NCBI GenBank assembly: GCA_016000085.1
Contig: JAECRT010000015.1
Location: forward strand, 40,174-73,541
Direction of reading: 5' to 3'
Length of the DNA stretch: 33,368 nucleotides
From: Sphingomonadaceae bacterium
GTDB taxonomy: Bacteria > Pseudomonadota > Alphaproteobacteria > Sphingomonadales > Sphingomonadaceae
The number at the start of each line of letters is the position of its first letter. The stretch's first letter is position 1. The position numbers and the translations under genes were made by a program. Under the pieces are notes generated by a model. The model did not search any database, had not been told where the DNA came from, and saw only the letters and a list, made by a program, of their open reading frames with translations. Positions 1 to 8,616 of this stretch are shown here, in pieces.

Positions 1-1000
1 CCGCCGGATCGAGCGGCCAGCGCGGCCGGGCCGGAACGCTCAGATCATCGACCATACCCACGGCATAGCGCTCCGCCCCGGCCCAGGCGATCATCGCCGC
101 ATTGTCGGTGCACAACCAGAGAGGCGGGGCCACGAAAGGGACGCCATGATCGGCGGCCAGCGTTTCGAGCGCGGTGCGAATCGCTTGATTGGCGGCGACC
201 CCTCCGGCGACGACCAGCGCGGTCATGTCCTGACATTGGGCCAATTGCTTGCGCGTCCGGTCGACCAGACAGTCGATCACCGCCTGCTGGAAGGAGGCGG
301 CAATGTCCTGCGTGGAATATTGGCCGGACTGGACGGCCCGCATCACCGCGCTCTTGAGACCCGCAAAGGAGAAATGCGGTTCGGCCGTCCCGACCAGCGG
401 GCGTGGCAGGGGGACGGCCTTTGCATTGCCGGACGCAGCCGCCTTTTCCACCTGTGGTCCGCCGGGATAGCCCAGGCCCAGCAGCTTCGCGGTCTTATCG
501 AAGGCCTCGCCCGCTGCATCGTCGATGGTGGTGGCAAGGCGGGCATAGTCACCCGGCCCGCGCACATAGAGCAACTGGCAATGGCCGCCCGACACCAGCA
601 GCAGCATATAGGGAAATTCGAGAGTCCGGTCGGCCAGCCGGGGGGAGAGCGCATGCCCTTCCAGATGATTGACCGCGACCAGCGGCTTGCCCGCCGCATG
701 GGCCAGCGCCTTGCCGGTGACGAGGCCGACCATCACGCCCCCGATCAGGCCGGGGCCGGCGGTCGCCGCGATCACATCCACATCGGCCAGCGTCATGTCG
801 GCGTCGGCCAGCGCCGCTTCGATCAGGGGAGCCAGCGCCTCGACATGAGCGCGGGCAGCGATTTCCGGCACGACTCCGCCATAGGGGCGGTGCGCTTCCT
901 CCTGCGTGGCCAGTCGATGCGCAAGGATACGCCCGTCGGACGTCACCAGCGCCGCTGCGGTTTCGTCGCAGCTTGATTCCAGACCGAGGATGATTGTCAT
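1..1000 (-). CDS. tsaD: tRNA N6-adenosine threonylcarbamoyltransferase TsaD (C-terminus cut by window edge)
   Basis: TsaD transfers the threonylcarbamoyl group from TC-AMP to A37 of ANN-decoding tRNAs, working with TsaB and TsaE in the cytoplasm. The reverse strand reads through the left edge with 333 codons visible, and family members are about 340-350 residues, so only the last few residues are missing. The N-terminus has the ASKHA-type [10 protein letters not shown] (residues 5-14), and the metal-binding HxxxH is NHLEGH with His112 and His116. A later LLLVSGGH and VVAGGVAAN are also typical. The start is taken as the ATG at 1000 because GGAAG lies 5 nt upstream; an in-frame ATG at 1012 is an alternative. 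It is divergent from hemC, with 44 bp between the starts. Confidence 0.96.
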   Translation of the reverse strand, partial: MTIILGLESSCDETAAALVTSDGRILAHRLATQEEAHRPYGGVVPEIAARAHVEALAPLIEAALADADMTLADVDVIAATAGPGLIGGVMVGLVTGKALAHAAGKPLVAVNHLEGHALSPRLADRTLEFPYMLLLVSGGHCQLLYVRGPGDYARLATTIDDAAGEAFDKTAKLLGLGYPGGPQVEKAAASGNAKAVPLPRPLVGTAEPHFSFAGLKSAVMRAVQSGQYSTQDIAASFQQAVIDCLVDRTRKQLAQCQDMTALVVAGGVAANQAIRTALETLAADHGVPFVAPPLWLCTDNAAMIAWAGAERYAVGMVDDLSVPARPRWPLDPA

Positions 1001-1044
1001 TGCCGCTTCCATCTAGTGGCCGCGCCCATTAGAGCAAGCCGGAT

Positions 1045-1971
1045 ATGCTTTTGTCTGAACGACCGTTGCGCCTCGGCACCAGGGGATCGCCCCTTGCGCT
1101 GGCTCAGGCGCGCATGACCGCCCGCGCTCTATGCGACACCCATGGCTGGACCGATGACGCGATCGAGATCGTCACCGTGCTGACCAGCGGCGACCGGATT
1201 CAGGACCGGGCGCTGGCCGATATTGGCGGCAAGGCGCTATGGACCAAGGAATTGGACCGAGCGCTGATGGAAGGCGATATCGATTTTGCCGTCCACAGCA
1301 TGAAGGATGTGGAAACGATCCGCCCGGCGATGATCCGCATCGCCGCCATGCTGCCGCGCGCCGATACATCCGACCGGCTGCTGGGGGCGGAGAGTTTCGC
1401 GGCCCTGCCCGCCAATCCGGTCGTCGGCACCAGTTCGCCGCGCCGCGGCGCGCAGGTCATGCGGCTGCGCCCCGATGCGACGATCACCCTGTTCCGGGGC
1501 AATGTCGCCACCCGCCTCGCCAAGCTGGCGGCGGGCGAGGTGCATGCCACGCTGCTGGCGGCGGCGGGGCTGAACCGGCTGGGCCAGAACGATGTCGGGG
1601 TGACGATCCCCATCGACATGATGTTGCCCGCACCATCGCAAGGCGCGGTGGGGATAGAGGCGCTGGCCGACAACGCTCCCGTTCTGGCCGCGCTGGCGGC
1701 GATCAGCCATGCCGATACGGTCGATTGCGTCATGGCGGAACGGGCGGTCCTGACGGGACTGGGTGGCACCTGTCATTCGCCGATCGCGGCGCTGGCGCGG
1801 ATCGAGAACGGGCAAATCTATTTGCGGGCGGAGATCATCAGTCCCGATGGCCGGGAAACCGTGGGCGATACGATAAGGCTGTCGCGTGATGACCGGGCGG
1901 CGGCACAGGCCATGGGGGCTGCGCTACTGGACCGGGCCAGCCCGGCGCTGCGGGCGCTGTTCGAGGGGTGA
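1045..1971 (+). CDS. hemC: Porphobilinogen deaminase (hydroxymethylbilane synthase)
   Basis: HemC polymerises four porphobilinogen units into hydroxymethylbilane, the third common step of tetrapyrrole synthesis. The 308-residue protein has the family start RLGTRGSPLALAQ, the catalytic Asp in HSMKDVE (Asp88), the SSPRRGAQ arginine cluster (about 130-136), and the cofactor Cys243 in GLGGTCHSPIA, which carries the dipyrromethane primer. Length and motifs are complete. The gene is first in a three-gene run: its TGA overlaps the GTG start of hemD by 3 bases (GTGA), so translation is probably coupled. The spacer to tsaD has no strong Shine-Dalgarno for this ATG; a TAGAGC box lies 9 nt upstream. Confidence 0.97.
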   Translation: MLLSERPLRLGTRGSPLALAQARMTARALCDTHGWTDDAIEIVTVLTSGDRIQDRALADIGGKALWTKELDRALMEGDIDFAVHSMKDVETIRPAMIRIAAMLPRADTSDRLLGAESFAALPANPVVGTSSPRRGAQVMRLRPDATITLFRGNVATRLAKLAAGEVHATLLAAAGLNRLGQNDVGVTIPIDMMLPAPSQGAVGIEALADNAPVLAALAAISHADTVDCVMAERAVLTGLGGTCHSPIAALARIENGQIYLRAEIISPDGRETVGDTIRLSRDDRAAAQAMGAALLDRASPALRALFEG

Positions 1972-2651
1972 GGCGCGTCTTCATCCTGCGGCCCGAACCG
2001 GGCGCGAGCAGGACCGCGGAGAAGGCGGCGCGACTGGGGCTGGACGCGGTGCTGCATCCGTTGTTCGCGCCCCATTCGCTGGACTGGACCCCGCCCTCTC
2101 CTACCGATTTCGACGCGCTGCTGCTGACCAGCGCCAATGCGGCGCGGCTGGCGGGACCGGCATTGGCAGATTTTTGCGCCCTGCCCGCTTATGCGGTGGG
2201 GCGCGCGACCGCCGACGCGTTGCGCGCGCAAGGCTTCACGCAGGTCGTGACGGGCGAAGGCGATGGCAGCGCGATCGCCGCGATGATCGCACGGGACGGA
2301 CATCGCGCCGCACTGCATCTGGCCGGCACCACGGTCGCGCCGATGGATGCCGGGCCTTTGTCCATCACCCGGATCGCCGTTTACAGCATGGCCGCCCTGC
2401 CCGCCGATCCATTGATCAGGCAGGCGATGGAGCCAGGATCGGTGCTGCTGGTCCATTCGCCCCGCGCGGGCGAACGGCTGGCCGAACATATTGTGCAGAC
2501 GGGGCGTGCAGACCTGCATGTCATCGCGATCAGTCAGGCGGCACTGGCCGCTTGTGGCACGGGATGGGCGAGCTTGCAGGCCCCCGTCCGACCATCGGAT
2601 GACGACATGCTGGCCCTCGCCCGCACTTTGTGCGAAGGACTTGGACGATGA
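1968..2651 (+). CDS. hemD: Uroporphyrinogen-III synthase
   Basis: HemD cyclises hydroxymethylbilane with inversion of ring D to make uroporphyrinogen III. The 227-residue product is family length. HemD sequences diverge strongly, so the call rests on the N-terminal VFILRPEPGASRTAEKA, the DALLLTSANAARL segment (about 45-57), a mid-protein AVGRATADAL and the LLVHSPRAGERLA stretch, together with its position right after hemC. The start is GTG overlapping the hemC stop. Its own TGA overlaps the ATG of the following membrane protein (ATGA at 2648-2651), giving a translationally coupled hemC-hemD-orf operon. Confidence 0.93.
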   Translation: MRRVFILRPEPGASRTAEKAARLGLDAVLHPLFAPHSLDWTPPSPTDFDALLLTSANAARLAGPALADFCALPAYAVGRATADALRAQGFTQVVTGEGDGSAIAAMIARDGHRAALHLAGTTVAPMDAGPLSITRIAVYSMAALPADPLIRQAMEPGSVLLVHSPRAGERLAEHIVQTGRADLHVIAISQAALAACGTGWASLQAPVRPSDDDMLALARTLCEGLGR

Positions 2652-3541
2652 CAGGCGAAACAGTCAGCATGGACGACGGAAACGGGCTTGGCAGCGTGAC
2701 CGCGACGCCCCCGCCCGTGCGCAGGCGGACGATGCTGCCACAGCTTATTCTGACGCTGGTGGCTTTCGCGCTGGGCGTTATCGTGACGGTCTGGGCCTGG
2801 CCACAGATCCAGCGACGCTGGAGCAGTCCGGCAAGCCAGCCGACCACAGTCGCACCCTTATTGGGGGCTGTCCCGTCCGCCAGTCGCGCCCAGCCGATGA
2901 GCGACGATATGGCGCAGTCGATGGACGCCCGCGTGGCGCAACTGGAACAGCGGCTGACCCGCATCACCGTGGAGGCGCAGGCCGCGTCGGGCAATGCCGC
3001 GCGGGCCGAAGGGCTGCTGGTCGCATTCGCCGCACGTCGCGCGCTCGATAACAGCACGCCGCTCGGCTATGTCGAGGGGCAGTTGCGGCTGCGCTTCGGT
3101 CAGGCACAGCCGCGCGCCGTCGCCACCATCATCAACGCCGCGCGCGAACCGATCACGCTGGCGGACCTGCGCGGCGGACTGGCCGACATCGCCGATCAGC
3201 TGATTACGCCACCCGCCAATGCGAGCTGGTGGAACGCGCTGGAGCATGAGGCGCGCGAACTGATCAGCATCCACAAGGCGTCGACCCCGTCACCCCGGCC
3301 GCAAGCCGGGCTGGAGCGGGCGATCCGTTACCTGGACGGCGGGCGGGTGAGCGCTGCGCTGGCCGAAGTGGAACGTATGCCGGGACGGACCGTAGCGGAT
3401 CGGTGGATTCAATCGGCACGCCGTTATCTGGAAGCGCGCCGCGCGCTCGACCTGATCGAAACCGCCGCGATCCTGGAGCCACGCACGCTGCAACCGACCG
3501 AGGGCGCGACCGTCGCGCAGACATTGCCCTTCGCTCCTTAA
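2648..3541 (+). CDS. Inner-membrane coiled-coil protein, mitofilin/HemX-like (COG4223 type)
   Basis: A 297-residue protein of unproven function. After a short Arg-rich cytoplasmic end comes one strong membrane helix (about 30-51), then a periplasmic Pro/Ser linker. A likely coiled coil follows (about 90-115, MDARVAQLEQRLTRI), then a helical Ala/Arg-rich C-terminal half. This architecture and the place after hemD match the alphaproteobacterial relatives of mitofilin (Mic60), usually annotated mitofilin or COG4223; it also recalls the HemX position in gammaproteobacteria. The start at 2648 is preferred over an in-frame GTG at 2630 because GAAGGA lies 8 nt upstream and the ATG overlaps the hemD TGA. 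The role in membrane shaping or haem synthesis is inference only. Confidence 0.8.
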   Translation: MTGETVSMDDGNGLGSVTATPPPVRRRTMLPQLILTLVAFALGVIVTVWAWPQIQRRWSSPASQPTTVAPLLGAVPSASRAQPMSDDMAQSMDARVAQLEQRLTRITVEAQAASGNAARAEGLLVAFAARRALDNSTPLGYVEGQLRLRFGQAQPRAVATIINAAREPITLADLRGGLADIADQLITPPANASWWNALEHEARELISIHKASTPSPRPQAGLERAIRYLDGGRVSAALAEVERMPGRTVADRWIQSARRYLEARRALDLIETAAILEPRTLQPTEGATVAQTLPFAP

Positions 3542-3602
3542 GGCGGGCAACACCGACCAGCCGTTCTATACATGCGACGAAACCGATGGACGCGGCGCGC
3601 GT

Positions 3603-3614
3603 TTGTCACGACAA
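3603..3614. repeat. Near-palindrome TTGTC-AC-GACAA upstream of hydrolase gene
   Basis: The arms TTGTC (3603-3607) and GACAA (3610-3614) are inverted copies around two bases. They sit 38 bp before the GTG start at 3652, in the only spacer between the hem operon and the hydrolase. It could be an operator or overlap a -35 element (TTGTCA). A GATAAT box at 3641-3646 lies 5 nt before the GTG. Twelve bases is short enough to arise by chance. Confidence 0.3.
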
Positions 3615-3651
3615 TGTCATCTTTCGCCTTCGGGCTAAGGGATAATTTGTC

Positions 3652-4401
3652 GTGCCGCCTTATGCCCATGCCGTCAGCACTTTCTGGAAGGATCGCCTTG
3701 CGACCGGACCGCGCGCGACTGCGCTGCCGTCTTTCCAGCATCTGATCGGCAACCTGTCGCTGCCGTTCGACGTAGCGCGCACGCGGGCGCAGGCCGAAGC
3801 ATTGGCGCGGCAGATGCGTGGCGACGGGCGTGCGATCCTGCTGATTCCCGGCCTGCTGGCGTCTGAACAGCGGATGGACGGGATGCGCCGCATCCTCAAC
3901 GCGGCAGGCTATGCCGCGCATGAATGGGGCATGGGCCGTAATTTCGGGCCAAAGGCAGACAGTCTGGAACTGATCGATCGTCGCGTCGACGCCATCCAGC
4001 AGGAGCATGGCGGACCAGTGACCCTGGTCGGGTGGAGCCTGGGCGGCCTTTATGCCCGTGAATATGCCAAATATGCCAGCGGCAAGGTCGGCGGCGTCGT
4101 GACATTGGGCACGCCCTTTTCCGGCGACCCGCGCGCCAACCACGCCTGGCGGCTTTATCAGCTCGTGTCGGGCTTTCCCGTCGATCGACCCCCCTTTCCC
4201 TGCACCCGCGAGCAAAAGCCGCCGGTGCCCACCGTGGCGCTGTGGTCGCGACGCGACGGCGTGATCCTGCCCGAATGCGCCAAGGGCCGCACGGGCGAGC
4301 GCGATTCCGCGATTGAAGTGGACTGCACCCATATGGGCTTTGCCGCAGCGCCCGAAGGCATTGCGGCCGTGGGACGCGCGCTGGAGTCCATGCACGGCTG
4401 A
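3652..4401 (+). CDS. Alpha/beta hydrolase, lipase-like (unknown substrate)
   Basis: A 249-residue single-domain hydrolase with no signal peptide. The oxyanion region is AILLIPGLLASEQRM (61-75) and the nucleophile elbow is GWSLGG with Ser129. Candidate triad partners are Asp202 in LWSRRDGVILPE and His227 in DCTHMGF, in the right order and spacing for the fold. The TLGTPFSGDPRANH segment resembles bacterial lipases and PGAP1-like esterases. The start is GTG at 3652, chosen because AAGGGA lies 9 nt upstream (3637-3642). It stands alone between the hem operon and convergent gltX, whose stop is 17 bp away. The substrate cannot be read from the sequence; an ester or lipid is likely. Confidence 0.85.
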   Translation: MPPYAHAVSTFWKDRLATGPRATALPSFQHLIGNLSLPFDVARTRAQAEALARQMRGDGRAILLIPGLLASEQRMDGMRRILNAAGYAAHEWGMGRNFGPKADSLELIDRRVDAIQQEHGGPVTLVGWSLGGLYAREYAKYASGKVGGVVTLGTPFSGDPRANHAWRLYQLVSGFPVDRPPFPCTREQKPPVPTVALWSRRDGVILPECAKGRTGERDSAIEVDCTHMGFAAAPEGIAAVGRALESMHG

Positions 4402-4418
4402 GCCGCGCATGTTGAACG

Positions 4419-5750
4419 TCAGGCGCGGTTCAATCGTGTCAGGGCTTCGTCCCGCCCGATCAGCGGCAGCATCTGCGCCATGTCGGGACCATGATCGCGG
4501 CCTGTCAGCGCGCGGCGCAGGGGCAGGAACAGAGTCTTGCCCTTCCGTCCAGTCTCCGCCTTCAGCGCGTCGGTAAGGCTGCGCCAGACGCCTGCGTCGA
4601 ATAAGGCGTCCGACAGGATGCGATGCGCCAGCGTCAGGAAATCGCGATCCTCTTCGGCGACCGGTGGCGCTTCAAACGGGCCGGTCACGACGCGCCACCA
4701 ATCTGCCGCGCCTGCCACCGTTTCCAGATTGGGGCGGATCGCGTCCCATGCCGCTTCGTCCATCCCCTGTGGCAGGCGATCGGCCACGGCGGCATAGGGC
4801 AGCATATGGACGATCTTCTGATTCAGGGTCGCCAGTTCCGTTTCATCGAAGCGGGCGGGGGCGCGGCCGAAATGGGCGAAGTCGAAACTGTCGATCAGCG
4901 GCTGCATCAGGTCGAACGGCTCGATCGGCATCGAACTGCCCAGCCGGGCGAGCAGCGAGGCGATGGCCATCGGTTCCAGCCCGGCCTCGCGGAAGTGGGC
5001 GACACCCAGCGAACCGAGACGCTTCGACAGCTTGCCTTCGCTGCCCGTCAGCAGCGCTTCATGCGCAAAGGCGGGCAGCGGCGCACCGAGCGCGATGAAC
5101 ATCTGGATCTGGGTCGCGGTGTTGGACACATGATCTTCGCCGCGCAGGACATGGGTGACGCCCATGTCGATATCGTCGATGACGGAGGGGAGCATGTAGA
5201 GCCAACTGCCGTCGGCGCGGCGGATCACGGGATCGGACAGCAATTTCGGGTCGAACCGCTGGTCGCCGCGGATAAGGTCGGTCCATGCGATCGGCTGGTC
5301 ATGGTCCAGCTTGAAACGCCAATGGGGCGTGCGCCCTTCGGCTTCATGGGCCGCGATCTGTTCCGGTGTCAGCGACAGGGCGGCACGATCATAGACCGGC
5401 GGCAAACCGCGCCCCAACAATATCTTGCGGCGCAGGTCCAGTTCCTGGGCGGTTTCATAGGCGGGATAGACATGTCCCGATGCCCGAAGCGCCGCGAATC
5501 GCGCTTCGTACAGGGCGAAGCGGTCCGATTGCTTTTCCTCCGCCCCCCAATCGAGGCCGAGCCAGCGCAGATCGGCGCGGATAGAATCGGCATATTCGGG
5601 ACGCGAGCGTTCCAGGTCGGTATCGTCCAGCCGCAGCAGGAATTGGCCGCCGCTCAGCCTCGCGAACAGCCAGTTGTGAAGCGCCGCACGGATATTGCCG
5701 ACATGCAGATGGCCGGTGGGCGACGGGGCGAAACGGGTGATGACTGTCAT
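4419..5750 (-). CDS. gltX: Glutamyl-tRNA synthetase (likely the second-type GltX)
   Basis: A class I aminoacyl-tRNA synthetase, 443 residues. The HIGH signature is HVGN (16-19) within RFAPSPTGHLHVGNIRAAL, and the KMSKS signature is KLSKR (240-244). The mid-domain LRGEDHVSNTATQ is typical. The zinc-binding cysteines of E. coli GltX are absent (YPAYETAQEL at about 95-104). It is short next to canonical GltX (about 465-490), and the region after KLSKRLGSLG differs from the usual KRHGA form. Many alphaproteobacteria carry two GltX enzymes, and this looks like the shorter one, which could prefer tRNA-Gln for the GatCAB route; that is inference. It is co-directional with nadE, starting 9 bp after its stop, with AAGGCG as ribosome site. 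Confidence 0.94.
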   Translation of the reverse strand: MTVITRFAPSPTGHLHVGNIRAALHNWLFARLSGGQFLLRLDDTDLERSRPEYADSIRADLRWLGLDWGAEEKQSDRFALYEARFAALRASGHVYPAYETAQELDLRRKILLGRGLPPVYDRAALSLTPEQIAAHEAEGRTPHWRFKLDHDQPIAWTDLIRGDQRFDPKLLSDPVIRRADGSWLYMLPSVIDDIDMGVTHVLRGEDHVSNTATQIQMFIALGAPLPAFAHEALLTGSEGKLSKRLGSLGVAHFREAGLEPMAIASLLARLGSSMPIEPFDLMQPLIDSFDFAHFGRAPARFDETELATLNQKIVHMLPYAAVADRLPQGMDEAAWDAIRPNLETVAGAADWWRVVTGPFEAPPVAEEDRDFLTLAHRILSDALFDAGVWRSLTDALKAETGRKGKTLFLPLRRALTGRDHGPDMAQMLPLIGRDEALTRLNRA

Positions 5751-5759
5751 GATGGCGCC

Positions 5760-7421
5760 TTACAGCGTGCGGAAGGCGTTGGTGATCGGATAGCGTCGAT
5801 CACGCCCGAAATTGCGGGTGCCCAGCTTCACGCCGGGGGGCGACTGACGCCGTTTATATTCGGCGACATAGAGCAGCCGCTCGATCCGGGCGACGGTATC
5901 GCGTTCGAAGCCGCGCGCGACCAATTGCTCGACCGACAATTCCTCCTCGATCAAGCCGTAGAGGATCGGGTCCAGCACTTCATAGGGCGGCAGACTGTCA
6001 TCGTCGCGCTGGTCGGCGCGCAATTCGGCGCTGGGCGGCTTGGTGATGACCCGTTCGGGCATGACCGGGCCGATCGGGCCAAAGCCTTCGCCCAGTGAGG
6101 GGACATTCTCGTTACGCCAGCGGCTCAGGTCGAACACGGTGGTCTTGTAGGCGTCCTTCAACACCGAATAACCGCCGGCCATGTCGCCATAGATGGTGGC
6201 GTAGCCGACCGACATCTCGCTCTTGTTGCCGGTGGTCAGCAGCATATGGCCAAACTTGTTGGACAGGGCCATCAGCGTCACGCCGCGAATGCGCGACTGG
6301 ATATTCTCTTCGGCCAGATCGCGGGGACGATCGGCAAAGACACCTTCCAGCATCGTATCGAACGCGCCGACCGCCGGTTCTATCGGGATGCTGTCATAGC
6401 GCACGCCCAGCAGCCGGGCACATTCGACGGCATCGTCCAGACTGTCCTGACTGGTGAAGCGCGAGGGCATCATCACGCACCAGACCCGGTCCGCGCCCAG
6501 CGCATCGACCGCGACGGCGGCGGACAAGGCCGAATCGATGCCCCCCGACAAGCCCAGCACGACGCCGGGAAAGCGGTTGCGGTTCACATAGTCGCGCAGG
6601 CCCAGCACCATGGCGTTGTAGATGTCGGCCGGACGGGGATCGAGCGGATGCAGGTCGCCGGGTAGGCAGGACCATGCTCCATCCCGCCGTTCCCATGTGG
6701 TGAGCAGCAGCGCCTCTTCCCAGTCGGGCATCTGCTGGGCGATCGACAGGTCGCCGTTCATCACGAAGGACGCGCCGTCGAACACCAGTTCGTCCTGCCC
6801 GCCGACACGGTTGAGATAGACCAGCGGCAATCCGGTTTCCCGTACCCGCGTCCCCGCCACCGCGTTGAGACGGCGATCATCCTTGTCGACTTCGAACGGG
6901 CTGCCATTGGGGCTGATGAGGATGTCGGCGCCCTGCGCCTTCAAATGCGCGGTGACGAAGGGGAACCAGATATCCTCGCAAATCGGCACGCCGATCTTCA
7001 CGCCCCGGAAATCGATCGGCGCGGGCAAGGGGCCGGGCGCGAACAGGCGCTTTTCGTCGAACGTCCCATAATTGGGCAATTCACGCTTCTGGCGGATATG
7101 CGTCACCGCGCCGCCGTCCAGCAATGCGACGACGTTGAACAGCACGCCCTGCGCCGCGACCACGGTGCCGACCAGCATCGCCGGGCCGCCATCGGCGGTG
7201 GCCTGCGCCAACCGGTCCAGCTCCTGATTCGCGCGTTCGACCAGCGCGGGCTTGAGCACCAGATCCTCTGGCGGATAGCCGATCAGCTGCAATTCGGGAT
7301 AGACGATGAGGTCTGCGCCCGTCGCGCGGGCGCGCCATTCCAGCATTGCGTCGGCATTGGCGGCAAGGTCGCCCACGGCTTGCGTCATCTGGGCCAGGGC
7401 GATCACGAGTTTGTCGGTCAT
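5760..7421 (-). CDS. nadE: Glutamine-dependent NAD+ synthetase (amidase-synthetase fusion)
   Basis: Two-domain NadE that hydrolyses glutamine and channels ammonia to amidate deamido-NAD+ (NaAD), the last step of NAD synthesis. From Met at 7421 the protein has 553 residues. The N-terminal nitrilase-type glutaminase (about 4-265) shows the Glu-Lys-Cys triad: Glu43 in YPELQLIGYPPEDL, Lys112 in QKRELPNYGTFDE, Cys148 in VPICEDIW. The C-terminal synthetase has the PP-loop SGGIDS (292-297) and the later TTGNKSEMSVGY. A longer in-frame reading to 7541 passes through the hairpin repeats and is not supported. The ATG has only a weak GGGCCGGG upstream. gltX follows 9 bp later. Confidence 0.96.
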   Translation of the reverse strand: MTDKLVIALAQMTQAVGDLAANADAMLEWRARATGADLIVYPELQLIGYPPEDLVLKPALVERANQELDRLAQATADGGPAMLVGTVVAAQGVLFNVVALLDGGAVTHIRQKRELPNYGTFDEKRLFAPGPLPAPIDFRGVKIGVPICEDIWFPFVTAHLKAQGADILISPNGSPFEVDKDDRRLNAVAGTRVRETGLPLVYLNRVGGQDELVFDGASFVMNGDLSIAQQMPDWEEALLLTTWERRDGAWSCLPGDLHPLDPRPADIYNAMVLGLRDYVNRNRFPGVVLGLSGGIDSALSAAVAVDALGADRVWCVMMPSRFTSQDSLDDAVECARLLGVRYDSIPIEPAVGAFDTMLEGVFADRPRDLAEENIQSRIRGVTLMALSNKFGHMLLTTGNKSEMSVGYATIYGDMAGGYSVLKDAYKTTVFDLSRWRNENVPSLGEGFGPIGPVMPERVITKPPSAELRADQRDDDSLPPYEVLDPILYGLIEEELSVEQLVARGFERDTVARIERLLYVAEYKRRQSPPGVKLGTRNFGRDRRYPITNAFRTL

Positions 7422-7433
7422 GGCCCGGCCCCT

Positions 7434-7464
7434 AGAGCATTTTCGCAGTGAGCGAAAATGCTCT
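7434..7464. repeat. Perfect 13-bp inverted repeat (hairpin 1 of intergenic cluster)
   Basis: AGAGCATTTTCGC (7434-7446) and its exact complement GCGAAAATGCTCT (7452-7464) flank a 5-nt loop. It begins 12 bp outside the nadE start, in the spacer between divergent nadE and prs. On the nadE strand it lies where the leader or promoter would be. A perfect 13-bp stem is not expected by chance. It resembles the REP-like intergenic palindromes of alphaproteobacteria, though membership of a named family was not tested. Confidence 0.85.
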
Positions 7465-7471
7465 GTTGATG

Positions 7472-7529
7472 GCCGCCGCATTTTCGAATCGAACGTCCGC
7501 TTTGGGGCCATTCTGAAAATGCTGGCGGC
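7472..7529. repeat. Imperfect inverted repeat (hairpin 2 of intergenic cluster)
   Basis: GCCGCCGCATTTTC (7472-7485) pairs with GAAAATGC-T-GGCGGC (7515-7529) with one bulged T, enclosing 29 nt. It shares the GCATTTTC/GAAAATGC core with hairpin 1 just upstream, so the two look like related units of one compound repeat. Confidence 0.65.
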
Positions 7530-7530
7530 A

Positions 7531-7550
7531 TTTTGTCGCAACGCGCAAAA
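7531..7550. repeat. Small hairpin (3 of intergenic cluster)
   Basis: TTTTG-T-CGC (7531-7539) pairs with GCGCAAAA (7543-7550) around an AAC loop with one bulged T. It abuts hairpin 2 and again uses TTTTCGC-like arms. The remaining 7551-7645 holds no further feature that I recognise apart from the prs ribosome site. Confidence 0.55.
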
Positions 7551-7645
7551 GCGCCTTTCCAGAGTCGCCTTGCGCGGCTAAAGGGGCCGCGTTTTCAAGC
7601 ACCGTCATCAATTCGTCACGCCATGAATATCAGGGGGTTTTGGCC

Positions 7646-8581
7646 ATGAAGCTCATGACCGGCAATTCGAACAAGCCGCTGGCAGCCGCCATCGCGGATT
7701 ATATCGAAATCCCTCTTACAGAAGCCAGCGTCCGTCGCTTTGCCGACGAGGAAGTTTTCGTGGAAATCCATGAGAATGTGCGCGGCGAAGACGTGTTCGT
7801 GCTGCAATCGACCAGCTATCCGACGAACGACAATCTGATGGAATTGCTCATCATGATTGACGCGCTCAAGCGCGCTTCGGCCAAGCGAATCACCGCGGTC
7901 ATTCCCTATTTCGGCTATGCCCGGCAGGACCGGAAGCCCGGCCCGCGCACCCCGATCAGCGCCAAGCTGGTCGCCAACCTGATCACCACGGCGGGCGCCG
8001 ACCGCGTTCTGTCGGTCGATCTGCACGCCGGGCAGATCCAGGGCTTCTTCGACATTCCGACCGACAATCTGTTCGGTGCGCCGGTGATGTCCGCTGACAT
8101 TCAGGCGCGCTTTGGCGACCGCAACATCATGGTCGTGTCGCCCGACGTGGGCGGCGTGGTGCGCGCCCGCGCGCTGGCCAAGCGGCTGGACAACGCCCCC
8201 CTCGCCATCGTCGACAAGCGCCGCGAACGGGCGGGCGAATCGGAAGTCATGAACATCATCGGCGACGTATCGGGACGCTTCTGCATCCTGATCGACGACA
8301 TCGTCGATTCGGCAGGCACGCTGTGCAATGCCGCCAGCGCCCTGAAGGCCGCAGGCGCCGAGGAAGTCGTCGCCTATGTCAGCCATGGCGTGTTGTCAGG
8401 CGGCGCGGTGGCACGGGTCGAAGCATCCGAACTGCGCGAACTGGTCATCACCGACACGATCCAGGGGACCGATGCGGTGAACACCGCCAAACATATCCGT
8501 CACCTGCCGATCGCGCCGCTGCTGGGCGAGGCGATCAAGCGGATTGCCGACGAAAGCTCGGTATCGAGCCTGTTCGACTGA
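7646..8581 (+). CDS. prs: Ribose-phosphate pyrophosphokinase (PRPP synthetase)
   Basis: Makes 5-phosphoribosyl-1-pyrophosphate from ribose 5-phosphate and ATP, feeding purine, pyrimidine, NAD, His and Trp synthesis. The 311-residue protein shows the class I features: the flexible loop YARQDRK (91-97) with [15 protein letters not shown] after it, [10 protein letters not shown] (about 191-200), and the PRPP-binding [10 protein letters not shown] (217-226). The ATG at 7646 is chosen because AGGGGG (7632-7637) is 8 nt upstream; the in-frame TTG at 7640 would be too close. The product supplies nadE (divergent neighbour), hisC and hisN pathways in this window. Confidence 0.97.
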   Translation: MKLMTGNSNKPLAAAIADYIEIPLTEASVRRFADEEVFVEIHENVRGEDVFVLQSTSYPTNDNLMELLIMIDALKRASAKRITAVIPYFGYARQDRKPGPRTPISAKLVANLITTAGADRVLSVDLHAGQIQGFFDIPTDNLFGAPVMSADIQARFGDRNIMVVSPDVGGVVRARALAKRLDNAPLAIVDKRRERAGESEVMNIIGDVSGRFCILIDDIVDSAGTLCNAASALKAAGAEEVVAYVSHGVLSGGAVARVEASELRELVITDTIQGTDAVNTAKHIRHLPIAPLLGEAIKRIADESSVSSLFD

Positions 8582-8590
8582 TTATGCCTG

Positions 8591-8616
8591 GCCCGCGGCC
8601 TGTTCAGGCGGCGGGC
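8591..8616. terminator. Strong GC hairpin between convergent prs and small membrane gene
   Basis: GCCCGCGGCCTG (8591-8602) pairs with CAGGCGGCGGGC (8605-8616) with a single mismatch, closing on a tight loop. It starts 9 bp after the prs stop and covers the stop of the opposite gene. There is no following T-tract on either strand, so it is at best a structure-dependent terminator or mRNA 3' stabiliser. Confidence 0.4.

Noticed and set aside
4412-4433. TTGAAC/GTTCAA inverted repeat at the gltX end as terminator
   Set aside because: Only a 6-bp stem with a 10-nt loop, half inside coding sequence, and no T-tract.
4623-6098. 491-codon plus-strand frame over gltX and nadE
   Set aside because: Both minus-strand genes carry full active sites; this is a shadow.
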